Assembly (NCBI GenBank): GCA_949358305.1
Contig: OX442314.1
Coordinates: forward strand, 49,360,581-49,424,580
Length of the DNA stretch: 64,000 nucleotides
Source: Strigamia acuminata
Lineage: Eukaryota > Arthropoda > Chilopoda > Geophilomorpha > Linotaeniidae
Direction: 5' to 3'
The position numbers were made by a program, and so were the translations under genes. Positions 33,915 through 47,191 of this stretch are shown here, in pieces. Under the pieces are notes generated by a model that was not told the DNA's origin, did not search any database, and saw only the letters and a list, made by a program, of their open reading frames with translations. Numbering within the stretch: position 1 is the stretch's first letter; every line of letters begins with the position of its first letter.

Positions 33915-36850
33915 TAATTGTTTTTTTACGTTAGGTTTTTGCTCATGGGATGTTTAGATGATATTTTTTTTTTTTTTTTTTCTGTGAGGATTTTATTTTA
34001 GTTTTTTTTTAGGTGATGGGAAAGTTATGTTTTTTTTTTGTTTGGTTTTTTGTTTTTTTGTTTTTGTTTTTTTGTTTTTGTTTGTTAACTGCTTAGTGAA
34101 AGTGAAAAAACGTTCTGAAATTGATTACCACCAGGGGTGAAAGTGAAAAGTTTGTCATCGCGAGGTTACGAAAATCAACATTTTTAGCCCAAAAATGGAT
34201 GTTTTAGCCCAAAATGGATTTTTTTACGGGTTAATAACCTCATTACGACGTTATATTTATCTAAAATGTCGACTTAAGTCTGAAATATCAATTTTAGGTC
34301 TGAAATATCTATTTTAGGTCTGAAATATCAATTTTAGGTCTGAAATGTCAATTTTAGGTCTGAAATATCAATTTTAGGTCTGAAATGTCGACTTTAGGTG
34401 ACGAAGCTTGGTCTAAAATGATGATGTTTGGTCTAAAATGGTGTTTTTTGTCAATCTTTGAGTCTAAATTGTCGATTATTTGGTATAAAATTGTGTAAAT
34501 TGATAATTTCATGGTCTTAAATGAGGATTTTTAGTCTTAAATAATAATAATTTTTGTTTTAAAGTTTGATTTTTTGGTTTAAAATGACAATCTTTTGGTC
34601 TGAAATGATATTTTTTTGGTCTGAAATGACGATTTTTGGTCCAAAACTGTGATTTATCGCAACGTCGCAATGATGATTGATGAACTTGCGTTTCAAGAAG
34701 ACATTTATTTTTTTCTAATTGCACGCCTGTTGTTTACCAATCACTGAACTCCTTCCAAAGGAAAGGTGTGATTGAAAGTTGGTACAATACATGTCCAATG
34801 CATTTTTTAAAAAGGTTACGTCAACCGGTGTTTATATATAGTTTCGTTTATACAGAGGTTTTTTTTTATTATTTAGCTTTGATATCAGTTAGAAAACATG
34901 TGGTTTGTTGAATAGAATTAATTATTATTTTTATTAATCGTTCATCGACCGAAAAATGCTGTTTTAATTTTAGCTTAATTTTTGTATATTCCAATAATTT
35001 TTATTATAAATCCACGAATATAAATGACATTACGTTTTGATTAATCCTTTAAAAATTGACGAATTGTGTGACAAAAACAAATTTTTCAAGAAATAATTTT
35101 TCATGTTGAAATTCCTTTAATTTTAATGACTGTGCAAAATCTCATTTATTTACATTTTAAAGTGGTTGTTCCGTTCCTGTCCACTTTTTACATTTTGTCG
35201 CATAAGTTTGATTAAAAATTTAATTTAATTTAATTTAATTTAATTTAATTTAATTTAATTTAATTTAATTTAATTTTTCAGCTTCATCAGATAATAAACA
35301 ATCTTCAATCCTCGCTTATTCAGTTTATTAAGTGATTTCTTTCTACAAAAACTTAAACTTTATTTCCCGTTTCTTTTTTTCTCTCAACAAGTTCTTTTCG
35401 ATCTTATCGAGCAACATCGACTCCTTCCTTCCTTCCTTCCTTCCTTCCCAGTGACGAACCGTTAAAGGCTTAAAAAATCTATCAAACGAAACAACATTAA
35501 AAACCAAAACCGTACTGTATTGATGCGAATTCTAGAGCATGCCACTACGAAACAAGTTTGACCAGGCTAAGCAAAGGTTAGGTTAAGCTTAAGAAGAGGT
35601 TAGGTTAAGCAAAGGTTAGGTTAAGGAGAGGTTAACATAAGCAAAGGGTAGGTTAAGCTTAAGGAGAGGTTAGGTTAAGCTTAAGGAGAGGTTAGGTTTA
35701 GAAAAGGTCCTTAAGATTTTTAAGGAAATATATTAGGCTTGAAAAATGCTTCTTTTTCAATTTTTCAGGTGAAAATATGCAATTTTGGATATAAAAGCGA
35801 TATTTTGAGAATGAAATGCATTTATTATAAACTTTTTAGACCAGAAAATATAAAAAGTGGATTTTTATACTTAATAAAAATCCATTTTCAAGTCAAGTTC
35901 AAGTGACAAAATGCACTTTCGCGAAAAGAAATGACCGTAATGTTGGTATTTTTAAGTGAAAAAATGTGAAAAAAAGAATTTTTAAGTGAAAATATGTGGA
36001 AAAAATGCATTTTCACGAGAAAAAAAAAGGTTTTCAAGTGAAATGAAATATAAATGCAAGTGAAAAATGCATTTTCACGAGAGATAGAGAATAAAGGAGT
36101 TTTCAAGTGAAATGCAAGTGGAAATAAAATTGCACTTTTGTTTCAGGCTATAAAAGTGATTTTACATTAGGTTTAGAAAACATTTGTTAAGTTAAGGTTT
36201 TTTAAGGCTTAAAAAATATGAGACTAGTTTGCTTGCACGAGTTAGATTAGGCTTAATTCAGGTGTTAGCTAAGCTAGGTTAAGGTTTTGGTGCAAGATTA
36301 TTGCAAGGTGAAATTGCGTGATTAACTTTGAATTTTCGATTTTCACACATTTCACAACACACAATTTATTCATGTTGAATCACATTTGAATTTGGTCGAA
36401 ATACACATTTAATAAATCCACGAAATTTCCTAACAATTTTGCCAATAAATATGTCACGACGTTTCGCTCGAGCGACGAGCTACGAGCTCGCCACGGCCCA
36501 CGACCACGAGATAGATAGATAGACAGACGTTGTTCTAAATAACAGTTAAAGACAAGTGAGAAGTGAGAACAATTGACAGGTGAGTTGAATTCAATTTCAT
36601 ATTTCAATTACCTTGGCAAATTTGAGATAAATTGTGAAAATTGAGAAAAATAAATCGGGAATAATTCGCCATTTCGCCGTTGCTGTACTTTCCCGGCCAT
36701 TTGAATTAATTCCGTTTACATTTTCATACATTTTCGTTTAATACTGAGAAATAAAGAATTGGATCGAATTCGAAATGAATTGAAACATCTCTTATACCTT
36801 GTTGCATCCGAGTTGAATAATAACTGACAAATTCTCTAATCGAGCTCGAG

Positions 36851-36885
<35 letters not shown>

Positions 36886-37135
36886 CTCACCCGACGGCAT
36901 CACGTTGGTGAATGGCACAGTCCTGCCATTACACCGGCTTTTATATCCTACACGAAATATAGATATAGGCACAGACCTGTACTCTAATGCTGTCCTTTTA
37001 AGCTTTTTATACCATATCTCCAAAAAGATAGGCTTAAAAACCATTCTATAATTCCCATGTTAAGCGAGGAACGAAAATGAATTGTGACCTCACTAACTCT
37101 ACTCCGCATTCTGAACAAGCAAAAATTCAACAAAA

Positions 37136-38341
37136 ATGAATCGTGACGTCATCAACTCTACTCGCACATCTGAAATTCTGAGCAAATCTGACAAATCACA
37201 TCGACATCGCTCGCTTAGCACAAATTCAAATATTCGATTTCGATTTCACCGATTTCACCGATTTCACCGATTTCACCGATTCGATTCGACCGATATAAGG
37301 CATCATGGCGGAGCTCGCTTCAACTCTCTCTCTGATTTCCTCGCGGTTTTCTCATCGAACGAGCGGATTAACTCTTTAATTAACGTTTTATTTCAGGTCG
37401 GGAAGGTAAATGGAAGGTACAAACGCCCGAGAGCCGTCAGAAACGGCGGAAAAGTGAATGGAAAGACGAAAAATGGCCGAAACTGCGTGGAAATCAACGA
37501 AATCGAGGCGAATCGCTTCGAAAACGACGATTCCAACGCGGAGGAGCCGACGGATTTCTTTAATTTAACCGTCTCGACGATCCCCCGCTTCGAAGAAGTA
37601 TGGAACACCAATTTCACTCTGGACGACAGTCGTATATCGAACGATGCTTTCGAGGCCCCCGAGTGCCACAATGAGCAATTGCACTTGCAGCCGCTGAAAT
37701 CGCTGCACCAAGACCTTTCCGGGCTGAAGGATTGGGCCATCTGCCTGAAGGACGACGCGCTGCAGTTCCACATTCTGTGCGAGCGCGCCGCCACGTCCGT
37801 CAAGGCCGTGCTCGTCGACACGGACCTCAAGACGCACATCAAGGTGTTGAACAACGAGTTGCCGCCGGAGCACTCGCTGTGGAAGCTCGTGGCTCCGTCG
37901 GCGACCAATTCCGCCGAGTTGCTGAACACGTTGAATTTGGTCAAGTCGTGGGTCGTTTGCAACGGGATTAATAACGACGCGCTGGTTAAATGGTTCAAGA
38001 ATTTGATTTCGCCGGTCGAAGAAGCGGTTTTTGTTGTCAAGACTGAGTCGTTGCACAGCGATAAGTGCGATTTGATTTATAGTAGCACGCAGATTAAGTG
38101 CGATCGGTGCATCGAGAGCGAGAGGAAGTTGCGCGAGTTTATGGAGAAGCAGAGGCTGTGTCGGTTGTGTCGGTCGCGGCCGATGACGCAGCAGCAGATG
38201 ATGAAGAAACTGTTGGTTCAGAAGTCAAAGTTGTTTCTGTTGGAGAGGAGGATGCAGGCGGTGTGTCGGAATATTAAGAGATTGGGGCTGGGTGCGAGGC
38301 TTGGCGAGATTTTCGATGGGAGTGACGGGTGGGGGAATTAG
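37136..38341 (+). CDS. Array copy 3: same 401-codon ORF
   Basis: Same predicted protein as copy 2. Starts copy 3, whose 3' part carries the extra GAGAGGTTAACATAAGC variant that marks units 2-4. Confidence 0.55.
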   Translation: MNRDVINSTRTSEILSKSDKSHRHRSLSTNSNIRFRFHRFHRFHRFHRFDSTDIRHHGGARFNSLSDFLAVFSSNERINSLINVLFQVGKVNGRYKRPRAVRNGGKVNGKTKNGRNCVEINEIEANRFENDDSNAEEPTDFFNLTVSTIPRFEEVWNTNFTLDDSRISNDAFEAPECHNEQLHLQPLKSLHQDLSGLKDWAICLKDDALQFHILCERAATSVKAVLVDTDLKTHIKVLNNELPPEHSLWKLVAPSATNSAELLNTLNLVKSWVVCNGINNDALVKWFKNLISPVEEAVFVVKTESLHSDKCDLIYSSTQIKCDRCIESERKLREFMEKQRLCRLCRSRPMTQQQMMKKLLVQKSKLFLLERRMQAVCRNIKRLGLGARLGEIFDGSDGWGN

Positions 38342-41273
38342 TAATTGTTTTTTTACGTTAGGTTTTTGCTCATGGGATGTTTAGATGATATTTTTTTTTT
38401 TTTTTTTTCTGTGAGGATTTTATTTTAGTTTTTTTTTAGGTGATGGGAAAGTTATGTTTTTTTTTTGTTTGGTTTTTTGTTTTTTTGTTTTTGTTTTTTT
38501 GTTTTTGTTTGTTAACTGCTTAGTGAAAGTGAAAAAACGTTCTGAAATTGATTACCACCAGGGGTGAAAGTGAAAAGTTTGTCATCGCGAGGTTACGAAA
38601 ATCAACATTTTTAGCCCAAAAATGGATGTTTTAGCCCAAAATGGATTTTTTTACGGGTTAATAACCTCATTACGACGTTATATTTATCTAAAATGTCGAC
38701 TTAAGTCTGAAATATCAATTTTAGGTCTGAAATATCTATTTTAGGTCTGAAATATCAATTTTAGGTCTGAAATGTCAATTTTAGGTCTGAAATATCAATT
38801 TTAGGTCTGAAATGTCGACTTTAGGTGACGAAGCTTGGTCTAAAATGATGATGTTTGGTCTAAAATGGTGTTTTTTGTCAATCTTTGAGTCTAAATTGTC
38901 GATTATTTGGTATAAAATTGTGTAAATTGATAATTTCATGGTCTTAAATGAGGATTTTTAGTCTTAAATAATAATAATTTTTGTTTTAAAGTTTGATTTT
39001 TTGGTTTAAAATGACAATCTTTTGGTCTGAAATGATATTTTTTTGGTCTGAAATGACGATTTTTGGTCCAAAACTGTGATTTATCGCAACGTCGCAATGA
39101 TGATTGATGAACTTGCGTTTCAAGAAGACATTTATTTTTTTCTAATTGCACGCCTGTTGTTTACCAATCACTGAACTCCTTCCAAAGGAAAGGTGTGATT
39201 GAAAGTTGGTACAATACATGTCCAATGCATTTTTTAAAAAGGTTACGTCAACCGGTGTTTATATATAGTTTCGTTTATACAGAGGTTTTTTTTTATTATT
39301 TAGCTTTGATATCAGTTAGAAAACATGTGGTTTGTTGAATAGAATTAATTATTATTTTTATTAATCGTTCATCGACCGAAAAATGCTGTTTTAATTTTAG
39401 CTTAATTTTTGTATATTCCAATAATTTTTATTATAAATCCACGAATATAAATGACATTACGTTTTGATTAATCCTTTAAAAATTGACGAATTGTGTGACA
39501 AAAACAAATTTTTCAAGAAATAATTTTTCATGTTGAAATTCCTTTAATTTTAATGACTGTGCAAAATCTCATTTATTTACATTTTAAAGTGGTTGTTCCG
39601 TTCCTGTCCACTTTTTACATTTTGTCGCATAAGTTTGATTAAAAATTTAATTTAATTTAATTTAATTTAATTTAATTTAATTTAATTTAATTTAATTTAA
39701 TTTTTCAGCTTCATCAGATAATAAACAATCTTCAATCCTCGCTTATTCAGTTTATTAAGTGATTTCTTTCTACAAAAACTTAAACTTTATTTCCCGTTTC
39801 TTTTTTTCTCTCAACAAGTTCTTTTCGATCTTATCGAGCAACATCGACTCCTTCCTTCCTTCCTTCCTTCCTTCCCAGTGACGAACCGTTAAAGGCTTAA
39901 AAAATCTATCAAACGAAACAACATTAAAAACCAAAACCGTACTGTATTGATGCGAATTCTAGAGCATGCCACTACGAAACAAGTTTGACCAGGCTAAGCA
40001 AAGGTTAGGTTAAGCTTAAGAAGAGGTTAGGTTAAGCAAAGGTTAGGTTAAGGAGAGGTTAACATAAGCAAAGGGTAGGTTAAGCTTAAGGAGAGGTTAG
40101 GTTAAGCTTAAGGAGAGGTTAGGTTTAGAAAAGGTCCTTAAGATTTTTAAGGAAATATATTAGGCTTGAAAAATGCTTCTTTTTCAATTTTTCAGGTGAA
40201 AATATGCAATTTTGGATATAAAAGCGATATTTTGAGAATGAAATGCATTTATTATAAACTTTTTAGACCAGAAAATATAAAAAGTGGATTTTTATACTTA
40301 ATAAAAATCCATTTTCAAGTCAAGTTCAAGTGACAAAATGCACTTTCGCGAAAAGAAATGACCGTAATGTTGGTATTTTTAAGTGAAAAAATGTGAAAAA
40401 AAGAATTTTTAAGTGAAAATATGTGGAAAAAATGCATTTTCACGAGAAAAAGGTTTTCAAGTGAAATGAAATATAAATGCAAGTGAAAAATGCATTTTCA
40501 CGAGAGATAGAGAATAAAGGAGTTTTCAAGTGAAATGCAAGTGGAAATAAAATTGCACTTTTGTTTCAGGCTATAAAAGTGATTTTACATTAGGTTTAGA
40601 AAACATTTGTTAAGTTAAGGTTTTTTAAGGCTTAAAAAATATGAGACTAGTTTGCTTGCACGAGTTAGATTAGGCTTAATTCAGGTGTTAGCTAAGCTAG
40701 GTTAAGGTTTTGGTGCAAGATTATTGCAAGGTGAAATTGCGTGATTAACTTTGAATTTTCGATTTTCACACATTTCACAACACACAATTTATTCATGTTG
40801 AATCACATTTGAATTTGGTCGAAATACACATTTAATAAATCCACGAAATTTCCTAACAATTTTGCCAATAAATATGTCACGACGTTTCGCTCGAGCGACG
40901 AGCTACGAGCTCGCCACGGCCCACGACCACGAGATAGATAGATAGACAGACGTTGTTCTAAATAACAGTTAAAGACAAGTGAGAAGTGAGAACAATTGAC
41001 AGGTGAGTTGAATTCAATTTCATATTTCAATTACCTTGGCAAATTTGAGATAAATTGTGAAAATTGAGAAAAATAAATCGGGAATAATTCGCCATTTCGC
41101 CGTTGCTGTACTTTCCCGGCCATTTGAATTAATTCCGTTTACATTTTCATACATTTTCGTTTAATACTGAGAAATAAAGAATTGGATCGAATTCGAAATG
41201 AATTGAAACATCTCTTATACCTTGTTGCATCCGAGTTGAATAATAACTGACAAATTCTCTAATCGAGCTCGAG

Positions 41274-41308
<35 letters not shown>

Positions 41309-41558
41309 CTCACCCGACGGCATCACGTTGGTGAATGGCACAGTCCTGCCATTACACCGGCTTTTATATCCTACACGAAATATAGATATAGGCACAGACC
41401 TGTACTCTAATGCTGTCCTTTTAAGCTTTTTATACCATATCTCCAAAAAGATAGGCTTAAAAACCATTCTATAATTCCCATGTTAAGCGAGGAACGAAAA
41501 TGAATTGTGACCTCACTAACTCTACTCCGCATTCTGAACAAGCAAAAATTCAACAAAA

Positions 41559-42764
41559 ATGAATCGTGACGTCATCAACTCTACTCGCACATCTGAAATT
41601 CTGAGCAAATCTGACAAATCACATCGACATCGCTCGCTTAGCACAAATTCAAATATTCGATTTCGATTTCACCGATTTCACCGATTTCACCGATTTCACC
41701 GATTCGATTCGACCGATATAAGGCATCATGGCGGAGCTCGCTTCAACTCTCTCTCTGATTTCCTCGCGGTTTTCTCATCGAACGAGCGGATTAACTCTTT
41801 AATTAACGTTTTATTTCAGGTCGGGAAGGTAAATGGAAGGTACAAACGCCCGAGAGCCGTCAGAAACGGCGGAAAAGTGAATGGAAAGACGAAAAATGGC
41901 CGAAACTGCGTGGAAATCAACGAAATCGAGGCGAATCGCTTCGAAAACGACGATTCCAACGCGGAGGAGCCGACGGATTTCTTTAATTTAACCGTCTCGA
42001 CGATCCCCCGCTTCGAAGAAGTATGGAACACCAATTTCACTCTGGACGACAGTCGTATATCGAACGATGCTTTCGAGGCCCCCGAGTGCCACAATGAGCA
42101 ATTGCACTTGCAGCCGCTGAAATCGCTGCACCAAGACCTTTCCGGGCTGAAGGATTGGGCCATCTGCCTGAAGGACGACGCGCTGCAGTTCCACATTCTG
42201 TGCGAGCGCGCCGCCACGTCCGTCAAGGCCGTGCTCGTCGACACGGACCTCAAGACGCACATCAAGGTGTTGAACAACGAGTTGCCGCCGGAGCACTCGC
42301 TGTGGAAGCTCGTGGCTCCGTCGGCGACCAATTCCGCCGAGTTGCTGAACACGTTGAATTTGGTCAAGTCGTGGGTCGTTTGCAACGGGATTAATAACGA
42401 CGCGCTGGTTAAATGGTTCAAGAATTTGATTTCGCCGGTCGAAGAAGCGGTTTTTGTTGTCAAGACTGAGTCGTTGCACAGCGATAAGTGCGATTTGATT
42501 TATAGTAGCACGCAGATTAAGTGCGATCGGTGCATCGAGAGCGAGAGGAAGTTGCGCGAGTTTATGGAGAAGCAGAGGCTGTGTCGGTTGTGTCGGTCGC
42601 GGCCGATGACGCAGCAGCAGATGATGAAGAAACTGTTGGTTCAGAAGTCAAAGTTGTTTCTGTTGGAGAGGAGGATGCAGGCGGTGTGTCGGAATATTAA
42701 GAGATTGGGGCTGGGTGCGAGGCTTGGCGAGATTTTCGATGGGAGTGACGGGTGGGGGAATTAG
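41559..42764 (+). CDS. Array copy 4: same 401-codon ORF
   Basis: Same predicted protein as copy 2. It follows the shortened A-run near 40,445, which makes unit 3 slightly shorter than its neighbours. Confidence 0.55.
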   Translation: MNRDVINSTRTSEILSKSDKSHRHRSLSTNSNIRFRFHRFHRFHRFHRFDSTDIRHHGGARFNSLSDFLAVFSSNERINSLINVLFQVGKVNGRYKRPRAVRNGGKVNGKTKNGRNCVEINEIEANRFENDDSNAEEPTDFFNLTVSTIPRFEEVWNTNFTLDDSRISNDAFEAPECHNEQLHLQPLKSLHQDLSGLKDWAICLKDDALQFHILCERAATSVKAVLVDTDLKTHIKVLNNELPPEHSLWKLVAPSATNSAELLNTLNLVKSWVVCNGINNDALVKWFKNLISPVEEAVFVVKTESLHSDKCDLIYSSTQIKCDRCIESERKLREFMEKQRLCRLCRSRPMTQQQMMKKLLVQKSKLFLLERRMQAVCRNIKRLGLGARLGEIFDGSDGWGN

Positions 42765-45700
42765 TAATTGTTTTTTTACGTTAGGTTTTTGCTCATGGGA
42801 TGTTTAGATGATATTTTTTTTTTTTTTTTTTCTGTGAGGATTTTATTTTAGTTTTTTTTTAGGTGATGGGAAAGTTATGTTTTTTTTTTGTTTGGTTTTT
42901 TGTTTTTTTGTTTTTGTTTTTTTGTTTTTGTTTGTTAACTGCTTAGTGAAAGTGAAAAAACGTTCTGAAATTGATTACCACCAGGGGTGAAAGTGAAAAG
43001 TTTGTCATCGCGAGGTTACGAAAATCAACATTTTTAGCCCAAAAATGGATGTTTTAGCCCAAAATGGATTTTTTTACGGGTTAATAACCTCATTACGACG
43101 TTATATTTATCTAAAATGTCGACTTAAGTCTGAAATATCAATTTTAGGTCTGAAATATCTATTTTAGGTCTGAAATATCAATTTTAGGTCTGAAATGTCA
43201 ATTTTAGGTCTGAAATATCAATTTTAGGTCTGAAATGTCGACTTTAGGTGACGAAGCTTGGTCTAAAATGATGATGTTTGGTCTAAAATGGTGTTTTTTG
43301 TCAATCTTTGAGTCTAAATTGTCGATTATTTGGTATAAAATTGTGTAAATTGATAATTTCATGGTCTTAAATGAGGATTTTTAGTCTTAAATAATAATAA
43401 TTTTTGTTTTAAAGTTTGATTTTTTGGTTTAAAATGACAATCTTTTGGTCTGAAATGATATTTTTTTGGTCTGAAATGACGATTTTTGGTCCAAAACTGT
43501 GATTTATCGCAACGTCGCAATGATGATTGATGAACTTGCGTTTCAAGAAGACATTTATTTTTTTCTAATTGCACGCCTGTTGTTTACCAATCACTGAACT
43601 CCTTCCAAAGGAAAGGTGTGATTGAAAGTTGGTACAATACATGTCCAATGCATTTTTTAAAAAGGTTACGTCAACCGGTGTTTATATATAGTTTCGTTTA
43701 TACAGAGGTTTTTTTTTATTATTTAGCTTTGATATCAGTTAGAAAACATGTGGTTTGTTGAATAGAATTAATTATTATTTTTATTAATCGTTCATCGACC
43801 GAAAAATGCTGTTTTAATTTTAGCTTAATTTTTGTATATTCCAATAATTTTTATTATAAATCCACGAATATAAATGACATTACGTTTTGATTAATCCTTT
43901 AAAAATTGACGAATTGTGTGACAAAAACAAATTTTTCAAGAAATAATTTTTCATGTTGAAATTCCTTTAATTTTAATGACTGTGCAAAATCTCATTTATT
44001 TACATTTTAAAGTGGTTGTTCCGTTCCTGTCCACTTTTTACATTTTGTCGCATAAGTTTGATTAAAAATTTAATTTAATTTAATTTAATTTAATTTAATT
44101 TAATTTAATTTAATTTAATTTAATTTTTCAGCTTCATCAGATAATAAACAATCTTCAATCCTCGCTTATTCAGTTTATTAAGTGATTTCTTTCTACAAAA
44201 ACTTAAACTTTATTTCCCGTTTCTTTTTTTCTCTCAACAAGTTCTTTTCGATCTTATCGAGCAACATCGACTCCTTCCTTCCTTCCTTCCTTCCTTCCCA
44301 GTGACGAACCGTTAAAGGCTTAAAAAATCTATCAAACGAAACAACATTAAAAACCAAAACCGTACTGTATTGATGCGAATTCTAGAGCATGCCACTACGA
44401 AACAAGTTTGACCAGGCTAAGCAAAGGTTAGGTTAAGCTTAAGAAGAGGTTAGGTTAAGCAAAGGTTAGGTTAAGGAGAGGTTAACATAAGCAAAGGGTA
44501 GGTTAAGCTTAAGGAGAGGTTAGGTTAAGCTTAAGGAGAGGTTAGGTTTAGAAAAGGTCCTTAAGATTTTTAAGGAAATATATTAGGCTTGAAAAATGCT
44601 TCTTTTTCAATTTTTCAGGTGAAAATATGCAATTTTGGATATAAAAGCGATATTTTGAGAATGAAATGCATTTATTATAAACTTTTTAGACCAGAAAATA
44701 TAAAAAGTGGATTTTTATACTTAATAAAAATCCATTTTCAAGTCAAGTTCAAGTGACAAAATGCACTTTCGCGAAAAGAAATGACCGTAATGTTGGTATT
44801 TTTAAGTGAAAAAATGTGAAAAAAAGAATTTTTAAGTGAAAATATGTGGAAAAAATGCATTTTCACGAGAAAAAAAAAGGTTTTCAAGTGAAATGAAATA
44901 TAAATGCAAGTGAAAAATGCATTTTCACGAGAGATAGAGAATAAAGGAGTTTTCAAGTGAAATGCAAGTGGAAATAAAATTGCACTTTTGTTTCAGGCTA
45001 TAAAAGTGATTTTACATTAGGTTTAGAAAACATTTGTTAAGTTAAGGTTTTTTAAGGCTTAAAAAATATGAGACTAGTTTGCTTGCACGAGTTAGATTAG
45101 GCTTAATTCAGGTGTTAGCTAAGCTAGGTTAAGGTTTTGGTGCAAGATTATTGCAAGGTGAAATTGCGTGATTAACTTTGAATTTTCGATTTTCACACAT
45201 TTCACAACACACAATTTATTCATGTTGAATCACATTTGAATTTGGTCGAAATACACATTTAATAAATCCACGAAATTTCCTAACAATTTTGCCAATAAAT
45301 ATGTCACGACGTTTCGCTCGAGCGACGAGCTACGAGCTCGCCACGGCCCACGACCACGAGATAGATAGATAGACAGACGTTGTTCTAAATAACAGTTAAA
45401 GACAAGTGAGAAGTGAGAACAATTGACAGGTGAGTTGAATTCAATTTCATATTTCAATTACCTTGGCAAATTTGAGATAAATTGTGAAAATTGAGAAAAA
45501 TAAATCGGGAATAATTCGCCATTTCGCCGTTGCTGTACTTTCCCGGCCATTTGAATTAATTCCGTTTACATTTTCATACATTTTCGTTTAATACTGAGAA
45601 ATAAAGAATTGGATCGAATTCGAAATGAATTGAAACATCTCTTATACCTTGTTGCATCCGAGTTGAATAATAACTGACAAATTCTCTAATCGAGCTCGAG

Positions 45701-45735
<35 letters not shown>

Positions 45736-45985
45736 CTCACCCGACGGCATCACGTTGGTGAATGGCACAGTCCTGCCATTACACCGGCTTTTATATCCTA
45801 CACGAAATATAGATATAGGCACAGACCTGTACTCTAATGCTGTCCTTTTAAGCTTTTTATACCATATCTCCAAAAAGATAGGCTTAAAAACCATTCTATA
45901 ATTCCCATGTTAAGCGAGGAACGAAAATGAATTGTGACCTCACTAACTCTACTCCGCATTCTGAACAAGCAAAAATTCAACAAAA

Positions 45986-47191
45986 ATGAATCGTGACGTC
46001 ATCAACTCTACTCGCACATCTGAAATTCTGAGCAAATCTGACAAATCACATCGACATCGCTCGCTTAGCACAAATTCAAATATTCGATTTCGATTTCACC
46101 GATTTCACCGATTTCACCGATTTCACCGATTCGATTCGACCGATATAAGGCATCATGGCGGAGCTCGCTTCAACTCTCTCTCTGATTTCCTCGCGGTTTT
46201 CTCATCGAACGAGCGGATTAACTCTTTAATTAACGTTTTATTTCAGGTCGGGAAGGTAAATGGAAGGTACAAACGCCCGAGAGCCGTCAGAAACGGCGGA
46301 AAAGTGAATGGAAAGACGAAAAATGGCCGAAACTGCGTGGAAATCAACGAAATCGAGGCGAATCGCTTCGAAAACGACGATTCCAACGCGGAGGAGCCGA
46401 CGGATTTCTTTAATTTAACCGTCTCGACGATCCCCCGCTTCGAAGAAGTATGGAACACCAATTTCACTCTGGACGACAGTCGTATATCGAACGATGCTTT
46501 CGAGGCCCCCGAGTGCCACAATGAGCAATTGCACTTGCAGCCGCTGAAATCGCTGCACCAAGACCTTTCCGGGCTGAAGGATTGGGCCATCTGCCTGAAG
46601 GACGACGCGCTGCAGTTCCACATTCTGTGCGAGCGCGCCGCCACGTCCGTCAAGGCCGTGCTCGTCGACACGGACCTCAAGACGCACATCAAGGTGTTGA
46701 ACAACGAGTTGCCGCCGGAGCACTCGCTGTGGAAGCTCGTGGCTCCGTCGGCGACCAATTCCGCCGAGTTGCTGAACACGTTGAATTTGGTCAAGTCGTG
46801 GGTCGTTTGCAACGGGATTAATAACGACGCGCTGGTTAAATGGTTCAAGAATTTGATTTCGCCGGTCGAAGAAGCGGTTTTTGTTGTCAAGACTGAGTCG
46901 TTGCACAGCGATAAGTGCGATTTGATTTATAGTAGCACGCAGATTAAGTGCGATCGGTGCATCGAGAGCGAGAGGAAGTTGCGCGAGTTTATGGAGAAGC
47001 AGAGGCTGTGTCGGTTGTGTCGGTCGCGGCCGATGACGCAGCAGCAGATGATGAAGAAACTGTTGGTTCAGAAGTCAAAGTTGTTTCTGTTGGAGAGGAG
47101 GATGCAGGCGGTGTGTCGGAATATTAAGAGATTGGGGCTGGGTGCGAGGCTTGGCGAGATTTTCGATGGGAGTGACGGGTGGGGGAATTAG
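45986..47191 (+). CDS. Array copy 5: same 401-codon ORF
   Basis: Same predicted protein as copy 2. Its unit is the first with the AAATGATAATTTTTT variant (47,880) and with three TAAGCTTAAGGAGAGGTTAG modules. Confidence 0.55.
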   Translation: MNRDVINSTRTSEILSKSDKSHRHRSLSTNSNIRFRFHRFHRFHRFHRFDSTDIRHHGGARFNSLSDFLAVFSSNERINSLINVLFQVGKVNGRYKRPRAVRNGGKVNGKTKNGRNCVEINEIEANRFENDDSNAEEPTDFFNLTVSTIPRFEEVWNTNFTLDDSRISNDAFEAPECHNEQLHLQPLKSLHQDLSGLKDWAICLKDDALQFHILCERAATSVKAVLVDTDLKTHIKVLNNELPPEHSLWKLVAPSATNSAELLNTLNLVKSWVVCNGINNDALVKWFKNLISPVEEAVFVVKTESLHSDKCDLIYSSTQIKCDRCIESERKLREFMEKQRLCRLCRSRPMTQQQMMKKLLVQKSKLFLLERRMQAVCRNIKRLGLGARLGEIFDGSDGWGN